A stretch of DNA of 51,610 nucleotides from a virus. Shown one piece after another: positions 42,716 through 47,960 of this stretch. A program made the translations under genes and the position numbers. The DNA lies in the IMG/VR virus record IMGVR_UViG_3300021142_001969, positions 1-51,610 of that record, one strand, 5' to 3'. The notes beneath the pieces are model-generated. The model did not search any database and had not been told where the DNA came from. It saw only the letters and a list, made by a program, of their open reading frames with translations. How positions within the stretch are numbered: position 1 is the first letter of the stretch; the number at the start of each line of letters is the position of its first letter.

Positions 42716-42919
42716 TTAAATTTCTGAATCTACTGGCTTATCCTGCGTGAAATAAATAATGGCAATTGCAAAAGGCCACCCAAAGAGTACAGATAATAGA
42801 AGCACAAATGAAAAGCTTATATTCTTTTTTGTTTTCTCTATTCTATCAGCTAAAATTATTCCTGTAATCAGGTTATGTGATAGAATTGCAATGAAAATAG
42901 GACTTGATAAAAATTCCAT
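42716..42919 (-). CDS. Small membrane protein of the lysogeny operon, 67 aa
   Basis: Two hydrophobic segments (PIFIAILSHNLITGIILA and ISFSFVLLLSVLFGWPFAIAIIYF) flank a short basic loop (DRIEKTKKN). It lies between the repressor and the DUF4468 gene. Small two-segment membrane proteins in this position are often superinfection exclusion factors; this is inferred from context. Confidence 0.6.
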   Translation of the reverse strand: MEFLSSPIFIAILSHNLITGIILADRIEKTKKNISFSFVLLLSVLFGWPFAIAIIYFTQDKPVDSEI

Positions 42920-42942
42920 ATTTATTGATTTAGTTTTTAAAA

Positions 42943-43599
42943 TTAAGTTCTCTTGTTTAACCAGCCATGAATTAGCCAGATATTCTTTATCTTATCCTTT
43001 GGTAATTCAAAATCATCATATAGCTCATTCTCCGACTTTAATAAGAAGTGTGTTTGCTCCTTCTTGCTTCTTCTGATATATTTCAGATATCGTCTATTAT
43101 CAATACACACTATACCATAAATCTGACCATATTCCAAGTGACTCATCCAGTCCTCAATCTTAGTGGCAAATACTATACTTCCACTTTTTATAGTTGGCTC
43201 CATGCTGTCGCCATAAGCTCGGAACGAAATAGTTCCTCTAAATTCGGGTATGTCCATTGTATAGGCTGATTGGATCATTTGGGTATCATCGTAAAACTCA
43301 ATAGCATTACCAGCAGAAAAGTCAGCATCTATAAATTGTATCTCATTTTTATTACTACCGCTTAATTTTTTACTATGTAACTTCTCGTGGAAAGTTTGAG
43401 TATTTACATTTGTTTCAATATTCAAATCTTCATTAAACATTTGTTTCCATTTCAAGTAAAACTCAGTTTTTGGGTTTCTATCCCCTCTTTCATATAGCCC
43501 ATATAACTGGCTTGAAATGCCTAATTTTATTGACATTTCAGACTTTGATAACCCTAATAAAGCCCTTTTATTTGCTATATTCACACTTACTATACTCAT
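42943..43599 (-). CDS. CI/LexA-like repressor (HTH plus S24 peptidase)
   Basis: The 218-residue repressor has an N-terminal XRE-type HTH (about 5-50, KSEMSIKLGISSQLYGLYERG) and a C-terminal S24 domain. The self-cleavage site is A96-G97 in DADFSAGNA; the catalytic pair is Ser132 in YGDSMEPT and Lys173 in YLKYIRR. RecA filaments formed after DNA damage would trigger its cleavage and induction. It is read leftward from the shared control region and leads a four-gene operon with the membrane, DUF4468 and HTH genes. Confidence 0.9.
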   Translation of the reverse strand: MSIVSVNIANKRALLGLSKSEMSIKLGISSQLYGLYERGDRNPKTEFYLKWKQMFNEDLNIETNVNTQTFHEKLHSKKLSGSNKNEIQFIDADFSAGNAIEFYDDTQMIQSAYTMDIPEFRGTISFRAYGDSMEPTIKSGSIVFATKIEDWMSHLEYGQIYGIVCIDNRRYLKYIRRSKKEQTHFLLKSENELYDDFELPKDKIKNIWLIHGWLNKRT

Positions 43600-43603
43600 T
43601 ATA

Positions 43604-43611
43604 AAAACATA
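43604..43611 (-). promoter_or_regulatory. Weak leftward promoter box for the repressor
   Basis: On the minus strand TATGTTTT approximates TAnnTTTG and lies five bases from the repressor ATG; no -33 TTTG is found. Transcription would begin at or very near the start codon, giving a leaderless message, and may need activation. Confidence 0.35.
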
Positions 43612-43640
43612 TCAAGTTATCCACATTTTAAAAATAAATG

Positions 43641-43680
43641 AAACATTTGTTTTGCTGTACGAAACATTTGTTTATATTTG
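43641..43680 (+). promoter_or_regulatory. Early rightward promoter with two operators
   Basis: AAACATTTGTTT occurs at 43641-43652 and 43662-43673, exactly 21 bp apart (two helical turns). Each is an AAACA/TGTTT inverted repeat. TTTG (43651-43654) and TATATTTG (43673-43680) are 18 bases apart and form a good promoter. Repressor bound to both sites would cover -33 and touch -7. Confidence 0.75.
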
Positions 43681-43707
43681 CAATGTGTTACAAAGTTACA
43701 ACAAAAT

Positions 43708-43923
43708 ATGAGAATAGCAAATAACAGACAATTAGTTTTAAAAGAGTACTCCGATAAGTTGTTAGCTATCAGGGATTATGTTGAAGGTAAAGACATTATT
43801 CAGGCAGCGGCTAAGGTCGGGGTTGATAAAGTGACAGTTTACAGATACATAAAAGGAGAAGGTAAGAAGCATTTAATAGCTAAGAAGATTTATAATGCTT
43901 TAAGCCCACTAGCTAAAAACTAA
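43708..43923 (+). CDS. Cro-like HTH protein, 71 aa
   Basis: The protein has an HTH (DIIQAAAKVGVDKVTVYRYIKGEG, about 29-52) and is the first gene rightward from the operators, divergent to the repressor. The ATG at 43708 lies 28 bases after the -7 box; a TTG upstream is inside the promoter and is rejected. It likely represses the lysogeny promoter. Confidence 0.65.
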   Translation: MRIANNRQLVLKEYSDKLLAIRDYVEGKDIIQAAAKVGVDKVTVYRYIKGEGKKHLIAKKIYNALSPLAKN

Positions 43924-43926
43924 GCC

Positions 43927-44118
43927 ATGTCAAACGAGCAAGTCATAAAAGAATTAGACAGGATAATAAGAGTATCTAAGTCTGTAATTGATTCAGCCGT
44001 AAGGTTGAGAGGGCAACTGGAGGAGTTATCTCCTCCAGCTCCTACGGGGGCAGTAGTTCACAGGAGAACAGTTTTAAACCACATCCAAAGAAAGAATAAT
44101 AAAATAGTAAAAGCATAG
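43927..44118 (+). CDS. Hypothetical protein, 63 aa
   Basis: Not recognised. A helical N-terminal half (VIKELDRIIRVSKSVIDSAVRLRGQLEEL in parts) is followed by a basic tail (HRRTVLNHIQRKNNK). It is the second gene of the early operon, three bases after the Cro-like gene. Confidence 0.5.
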   Translation: MSNEQVIKELDRIIRVSKSVIDSAVRLRGQLEELSPPAPTGAVVHRRTVLNHIQRKNNKIVKA

Positions 44119-44120
44119 CC

Positions 44121-44372
44121 ATGACACCGAAAACATTAACGATTACAGTAGATATACCGGCAAAGCATAGGGTTAACATTCACAAGCCTGCTGAGGTGGA
44201 AATAGAAGGGATTAGCTACCTAGCAGATAATCAGGTACCAACATTCATAATGACTAAGGCATCCTGGAAGCCGTCACATCTTCATAATGTGTTCAGCATC
44301 CCCTTAGCCTTTAAGTATATCGAAGAGACTTGCAACGCAAAGCATAAAGAATTTTTAAACACCCAAAAATAG
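44121..44372 (+). CDS. Hypothetical protein, 83 aa
   Basis: Not recognised. Beta-rich start (KTLTITVDIPAKHRVNIHKPAEVEIEG) and a helical end. Two bases after the gene before it; tightly packed early gene. Confidence 0.5.
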   Translation: MTPKTLTITVDIPAKHRVNIHKPAEVEIEGISYLADNQVPTFIMTKASWKPSHLHNVFSIPLAFKYIEETCNAKHKEFLNTQK

Positions 44373-44376
44373 AAAC

Positions 44377-44661
44377 ATGAACGTTTACAAATTTAACCTC
44401 GTAAAAATCAACTCCTTAACAGGATTGCTCAATGAGATTATTGATAAGAATAACGCTGGTGCCAAACCCGTGACAGTATCTAACATTATTGGCTTTGTGT
44501 CTTGCATGGCTACTTTATACGATGCAGATTATAGCATCAAATTAAACGAGGATGAAAACAGTGTACATCTTGCTATTTACGAGAATAAAAACATAATAGC
44601 AGCTATTGCACACGATAAAGAGCCTGAATTACAATTACGTAAATCAATTAAAATCTATTAG
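44377..44661 (+). CDS. Hypothetical protein, 94 aa
   Basis: Not recognised. Small alpha/beta protein with SCMATLYDADYSIKLNEDENSVHLAIYE in parts. No motif; shares the early transcript. Confidence 0.5.
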   Translation: MNVYKFNLVKINSLTGLLNEIIDKNNAGAKPVTVSNIIGFVSCMATLYDADYSIKLNEDENSVHLAIYENKNIIAAIAHDKEPELQLRKSIKIY

Positions 44662-44663
44662 TT

Positions 44664-44933
44664 ATGATGATTTTACACTTTGGAGTAATCAATCTACCAA
44701 CAGATGCTGAGATGCTTGCATTTCAAATAGCAAAGTATAGAGAAATAGCATTAACTACTACTGATGAAGATCGTAAGAGATATGCTTTAAAGACACTAAG
44801 AGAAATTGATCATACTAACAAAAGTGGATTGTGTAAGCCATTTTCACAATCAGCAAAGAAGTTTTTTTTAGGGTTTCATGGAATAATGGGTAAAAATACC
44901 CCATCCGTTTCTACGGGTTTGGGGTTTAATTAG
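44664..44933 (+). CDS. Hypothetical protein, 89 aa
   Basis: Not recognised. Helical middle (TDAEMLAFQIAKYREIALTTTDEDRKRYALKTLREI in parts). The start is ATGATG, so either Met may be used. The 3' end of the gene forms a strong hairpin. Confidence 0.5.
   Translation: MMILHFGVINLPTDAEMLAFQIAKYREIALTTTDEDRKRYALKTLREIDHTNKSGLCKPFSQSAKKFFLGFHGIMGKNTPSVSTGLGFN
44898..44927 (+). terminator. Hairpin at the end of the 89-aa gene
   Basis: ACCCCA (44898-44903) and CCG pair with CGG and TGGGGT (44920-44925). The T-run behind it is short, so it is a weak terminator or an RNA-stabilising hairpin. Confidence 0.5.
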
Positions 44934-44965
44934 GATTTATTTAATCATCATATAAAACAAAAAAA

Positions 44966-45205
44966 ATGAAAGTAAAAATGTTCAGAGATTCAGCAGCTAT
45001 CGAAAACAATGGTGCAAGTGCATCTGTTCCACAGGAAACAGCAAATCCTACTCCGGTAGAAGAACCAAAACAAGAGTCAGGTTTTGAAAAACTTGAAGAC
45101 AAGTTGGAGGAGATTGGAGAAGAAATTAAAGAGGAAGTGAAAGAAGTGATTGAGGAAGTGAAGGAATTCATTGAAGGTGATGACGCACCTGAGACAGAAG
45201 AGTAA
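44966..45205 (+). CDS. Very acidic helical protein, 79 aa
   Basis: After a short Ala/Pro-rich start comes a long helix dense in Glu and Lys with heptad spacing (FEKLEDKLEEIGEEIKEEVK, then EVIEEVKEFIEGDDAPE). Glu and Asp are about a third of all residues. Such surfaces occur in DNA-mimic proteins that block nucleases or repressors, but ordinary coiled coils look alike. It is the last gene before the structured RNA block. Confidence 0.55.
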   Translation: MKVKMFRDSAAIENNGASASVPQETANPTPVEEPKQESGFEKLEDKLEEIGEEIKEEVKEVIEEVKEFIEGDDAPETEE

Positions 45206-45430
45206 TTCTTACTAAGAGTTTTTCATATGGCAAGCAATCGTTAACCGCCCTGAGGTTTTTACCTGTAAGGGCTTAATTTAAAAATAGTTCATTGAAGATA
45301 TATTCATCCGTCATTATGTTGAATTGTGGTAGTAAGCGGATAGGACCACAGCCAAGCCCCTACGGCTTATCACGGGAAAACAATTTCCAGAAAGGGGCGA
45401 AATCGTGACAGCCTGGAAAGACAGGCAATA
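45206..45430 (+). ncRNA. Structured, gene-free region 5' of the tRNA
   Basis: No gene is visible here. A hairpin follows the acidic gene (GCCCT/AGGGC 45247-45272 with inner AGGT/ACCT). From 45325 come TGTGGT/ACCACA (45325-45350), AAGCC/GGCTT (45354-45368), GGAAA/TTTCC (45375-45388), TCACG/CGTGA (45370-45408) and GCCTG/CAGGC (45411-45426). GCCCCT (45356-45361) can also pair with AGGGGC (45393-45398), which would cross TCACG/CGTGA as a pseudoknot. The density of exact helices is far above that of neighbouring DNA. Confidence 0.55.
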
Positions 45431-45431
45431 T

Positions 45432-45505
45432 AGCAGGGTGGAGCAGTTGGTTAGCTCAGTAGTCTCATAATCTACAAGTCGCTGGTTCGAGTCCAGCCCC
45501 TGCAA
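45432..45505 (+). tRNA. tRNA with CAT anticodon (Met, initiator-like)
   Basis: A full 74-nt cloverleaf: acceptor 45432-45438/45498-45504 with an A1-A72 mismatch and six good pairs, U8, D-arm GAGC/GCTC with A11-U24, G18 G19, anticodon loop CTCATAA, T-arm GCTGG/CCAGC with TTCGAGT loop, discriminator A. The 1-72 mismatch and A11-U24 are marks of initiator tRNA. The three G-C pairs of initiator anticodon stems are absent and 31-39 is T-T. CCA is not encoded. Confidence 0.85.
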
Positions 45506-45670
45506 CACAACCGGGTAACCGGATAGTAAGCAAAGAGAGATAACTCTATAAAACTGACAAGAACGGAAAGACGTACGACCCTATGGAGGTACATATCCAT
45601 AGTCCCTACGGTTGAGCCGTAAGCATAGATGCAGGGCGCTCTGGTATTGGCTTTAATACTTAGTTCTTAT
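45506..45670 (+). ncRNA. Structured, gene-free region 3' of the tRNA
   Basis: No gene is visible here. Exact helices: CCGG-GTAA-CCGG (45511-45522, a GNRA tetraloop), CTATGGA/TCCATAG (45581-45602), TACGG/CCGTA (45607-45621) and AAGAAC/GTTCTT (45559-45668). ACGGAA (45563-45568) can also pair with TTCCGT (45674-45679) of the next element, so two folds compete. A GGTTG and CGTAAG pair of motifs (45610-45623) resembles the hairpin 1 sequence of elements B and C. Confidence 0.5.
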
Positions 45671-45748
45671 CCCTTCCGTAGTTCACGGCAGTAACTGAAA
45701 AGATATTTCAAAGTAGGTTGACAAGAAACGATAAGCGGAAGGTTTTTT
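45671..45748 (+). ncRNA. Structured RNA element A
   Basis: Closing stem CCTTCCG (45672-45678) with CGGAAGG (45736-45742) and a tail of six T. Inside are AGTT/AACT (45680-45696) and TGAAA/TTTCA (45696-45710) hairpins. A 57-base interior is too long for a simple terminator. Same plan as elements B and C. Confidence 0.55.
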
Positions 45749-45757
45749 AAAACATTT

Positions 45758-45853
45758 AAGCAGGTTGCGCTAACTCGTAAGAATAGCGGTGAATAGACGG
45801 GCAGTTATTTAGCGACAACTGAATCGGATAAAACTTCGAACAACCTGCTTTTT
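45758..45853 (+). ncRNA. Structured RNA element B
   Basis: Closing stem AAGCAGGTTG (45758-45767) with CAACCTGCTT (45841-45850), ten perfect pairs, then a T-tail. Hairpin 1 is CGCTA/TAGCG (45768-45788) capped by C-GTAA-G; hairpin 2 is CAGTT/AACTG (45802-45821). CGCTAA can alternatively pair with TTAGCG (45809-45814), crossing hairpin 2. Ends 12 bases before the next ATG. Confidence 0.65.
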
Positions 45854-45865
45854 AAAATAAAAGTA

Positions 45866-46144
45866 ATGATTGATAAAATTGAAATAACACTCTCTGAAAG
45901 CGGATTTATAAACGTAAATATTGGTGACGTTCATTTTATGCACTCAAATGATACTGGTGAAGTGCTATTAAATATAGCTGCTGCCATTAAGAAGTTAGCG
46001 TATTTCCCAAAAGGAAAGCATGAAAGCACAATGCCTATAACATACGAGGAATTTAAGAATAGATATAAAAAAACAAAAGTGGTTGCTCCTACCCGTAAGG
46101 ATGGAGGCATAAGTACAGAGAGTTCTAAAGAGCTTTCTAATTAA
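45866..46144 (+). CDS. Hypothetical protein, 92 aa, whose 3' end forms an RNA element
   Basis: Not recognised. Beta-rich N-terminal half (DKIEITLSESGFINVNIGDV), a helix (LLNIAAAIKKLAYF) and a basic end. Its last 70 bases double as part of RNA element C, so the coding and RNA functions overlap. Confidence 0.55.
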   Translation: MIDKIEITLSESGFINVNIGDVHFMHSNDTGEVLLNIAAAIKKLAYFPKGKHESTMPITYEEFKNRYKKTKVVAPTRKDGGISTESSKELSN

Positions 46145-46165
46145 ACGACGGACAGCCACTTTTTT
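46076..46165 (+). ncRNA. Structured RNA element C (overlaps gene end)
   Basis: Closing stem AAAGTGGTTG (46076-46085) with CAGCCACTTT (46153-46162; one T-G pair) and T-tail. Hairpin 1 is CTCC/GGAG plus CC/GG (46086-46106) capped by C-GTAA-G; hairpin 2 is a nine-pair AGAGAGTTC/GAGCTTTCT stem. Compared with element B, pairs at three closing-stem positions and three hairpin 1 positions differ but stay complementary. Confidence 0.65.
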
Positions 46166-46177
46166 AAAATAGACTAT

Positions 46178-46384
46178 ATGAATTTAACGACTAAACAAAA
46201 GCAATTTATCAGACTTAACTCAAACAGACCAGCGTCAATGATAGCTAAGGATTTGGGAATAGATGATAAGAAGATTGTAGAAGACTATCAGAAAGAAAGT
46301 AGAAAGAGAAATGTGTTTGATATTATGTGCCCAATCACCGGACACAAACTGATTCATAACAAGAAAGTAAAAGAATTGAATTGA
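46178..46384 (+). CDS. Small HTH-like protein, 68 aa
   Basis: The N-terminal part (TTKQKQFIRLNSNRPASMIAKDLGIDDKKIVEDYQ in parts) has the form of a helix-turn-helix with ASMIAKDLGI as the turn region. A basic tail with MCPITGHKL follows. Possible regulator; no named family. Confidence 0.5.
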   Translation: MNLTTKQKQFIRLNSNRPASMIAKDLGIDDKKIVEDYQKESRKRNVFDIMCPITGHKLIHNKKVKELN

Positions 46385-46385
46385 T

Positions 46386-46565
46386 ATGAAACGTGCTACA
46401 CATTTTATTGAGACTTACAGAAATAGCGAAGGTGAAGTGAAGACTTCAAGGCCTTTCCCTATTGACACAATTAAATGGCACCAGTTAGGAAATAAAGTAA
46501 GAGGTTGGAAAACAATATTAATCGCAAAATTCAGGATAGATGATCGAAGAGATATCAAACGATAA
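46386..46565 (+). CDS. Small basic protein, 59 aa
   Basis: The frame starts one base after the preceding stop and ends four bases before the next ATG. It encodes a basic protein with THFIETYRNSEGEV and GWKTILIAKFRIDDRR. Not recognised; packing supports a real gene. Confidence 0.5.
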   Translation: MKRATHFIETYRNSEGEVKTSRPFPIDTIKWHQLGNKVRGWKTILIAKFRIDDRRDIKR

Positions 46566-46569
46566 AGCA

Positions 46570-46659
46570 ATGAGAATCGGATTAGCCATATTCGGGTTTG
46601 GGGTTCTGATTCTTGTATTAGTTAACGCATTAATACCATATAAGTTATGTGCAGTTTAA
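46570..46659 (+). CDS. Single-pass membrane peptide, 29 aa
   Basis: Nearly the whole product is one hydrophobic segment (IGLAIFGFGVLILVLVNALI). It overlaps the next membrane peptide by 13 bases in another frame. Not recognised; holin-like, toxin-like and exclusion roles are all possible. Confidence 0.4.
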   Translation: MRIGLAIFGFGVLILVLVNALIPYKLCAV

Positions 46660-46769
46660 AAGACCAACTAATCGGTGAATGTATAATTATCGCATTCATG
46701 GCAATAGTAGTAGGATACTATCTGTTCTGGGCTTTGAAAGAAGAGTTAAAAAACAAACATCATGAGTAG
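46647..46769 (+). CDS. Single-pass membrane peptide, 40 aa
   Basis: It has one hydrophobic segment (CIIIAFMAIVVGYYLFWAL) and a charged C-terminus (KEELKNKHHE). It overlaps the genes on both sides, which indicates coupled translation of three tiny frames. Confidence 0.45.
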   Translation: MCSLKDQLIGECIIIAFMAIVVGYYLFWALKEELKNKHHE

Positions 46770-46923
46770 TTACGAAGCTTTTCAAATGGAGAAATACGGC
46801 AACGTTCTGAATGCTAAAGGTGTAATATCAGAAATGTTTGAAAATAGGCTTGAAGAACAGGATCAGTTAACAGAATGGTTTAACCAGCAGGCAGAACTTA
46901 AATTGATAGAAAAAGAGAAATAA
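46762..46923 (+). CDS. Hypothetical acidic helical protein, 53 aa
   Basis: Not recognised. Helical, Glu-rich (EMFENRLEEQDQLTEWFNQQAELK). Its ATG overlaps the membrane peptide by eight bases; it is the last gene before recT. Confidence 0.45.
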   Translation: MSSYEAFQMEKYGNVLNAKGVISEMFENRLEEQDQLTEWFNQQAELKLIEKEK

Positions 46924-46927
46924 AAAA

Positions 46928-46948
46928 GCCGCTGCTACGAACAGCGGC
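46928..46948 (-). terminator. Perfect hairpin before recT, terminator on the minus strand
   Basis: GCCGCTG (46928-46934) and CAGCGGC (46942-46948) pair perfectly. On the minus strand the stem is followed by six T, a textbook terminator. On the plus strand no T-run follows, so there it is only a leader hairpin. No minus-strand gene lies to its right. Confidence 0.6.
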
Positions 46949-46979
46949 ATAGATAACCATAATTAAATAGTAAATCAAA

Positions 46980-47936
46980 ATGAGTACAAATGTAGGAAAA
47001 GTTGGCTTAGTTCAAAAATTAGAACAATCAAGCCCAGTGCAGATAGTAAATCTGCCAGAAGTTGCTAATAGGTTTAAAGACCTATATGCCATCATGAATG
47101 GCGGCAACAATAAGACAGCCGAATTAAAATATGAGGCAGAAAAGTTTCACTTCGCTAAGCTGATTCAGGATAATAAACCATTACAGGAGTGCACCAAGCT
47201 TTCTCTGTATGGATGCTTCCTGGACATGGCGGTAAATGGCTTATCATTTGATACAGCGATGAAGCACGCTTATGTAGTTGCTATGGGCGCAAATGTTGGT
47301 ACTAAAGATAATCCTAAGTGGGAAAAGAGAGCTACACTGATGGTGTCTGGTTACGGTGAGCTTCATATCCGTACAGCTCAGGGTCAGATAAAATATGCTG
47401 ACAATCCAATTATCGTGTATGAAGGTGATATGTTTAAGCATGGCACCAAGGATGGTAAAGTATTTCTGGAGCACGTTGCTGAATTCCCACGCAAGACAGA
47501 CAATATTATTGCCTGCTATATCAGACTGGAGCGTCCGGATGGAACGGTTGATTACAAGGTATTATCTATTGAGGAAATTATGAAGTTGAAGAAGTTCAGC
47601 AAGGATCCTAATAGTAAAGCCTGGACAGATGGATTGCCGGGAATGGTTCAGGCAAAGACGATTAAGCACGCTTTTCGTTCATATCCTAAAGTGAAACTTG
47701 GACAGTTCTCACAACTACAATCTGAAACTATTGATGTAGTGCCTGAAAGAGTAATTGATTATGGTATTGAAGAAGCTGAATTGCCATCAGCTACTGGAAC
47801 ATTCACACCGGTAATGGTAGTTGAACCGGTAAAGCCGCAGCAAGTTAATCAGCCACCAGTTAATGATGATGAATTTGCACAACCACAACAGCAGGCTTCA
47901 GCTAATTCAGTTACTCATTCAGATGATGATTTTTAA
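46980..47936 (+). CDS. recT: RecT-family single-strand annealing protein
   Basis: The 318-residue protein matches RecT: KLSLYGCFLDMAVNGLSFD, KHAYVVAMGANVG, ATLMVSGYGELHIRTAQGQI and GLPGMVQAKTIKHAFRSYP. An acidic, Gln/Pro-rich C-terminal tail (NDDEFAQPQQQ, SDDDF at the end) is of the type used to contact single-strand-binding proteins. It anneals complementary strands after end resection by the RecE-like nuclease at 49364. Used in phage recombination, replication restart and genome circularisation. Confidence 0.88.
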   Translation: MSTNVGKVGLVQKLEQSSPVQIVNLPEVANRFKDLYAIMNGGNNKTAELKYEAEKFHFAKLIQDNKPLQECTKLSLYGCFLDMAVNGLSFDTAMKHAYVVAMGANVGTKDNPKWEKRATLMVSGYGELHIRTAQGQIKYADNPIIVYEGDMFKHGTKDGKVFLEHVAEFPRKTDNIIACYIRLERPDGTVDYKVLSIEEIMKLKKFSKDPNSKAWTDGLPGMVQAKTIKHAFRSYPKVKLGQFSQLQSETIDVVPERVIDYGIEEAELPSATGTFTPVMVVEPVKPQQVNQPPVNDDEFAQPQQQASANSVTHSDDDF

Positions 47937-47960
47937 TTTTTAACCACTCAAATAATTATA

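Noticed and set aside
42759-43269. Plus-strand frames of 105 and 73 codons across the repressor and membrane genes
   Set aside because: They run against a repressor with full S24 motifs and show no coding features.
45314-45508. 64-codon minus-strand frame over the tRNA
   Set aside because: It covers a complete tRNA and structured RNA; reading-frame openness is chance.
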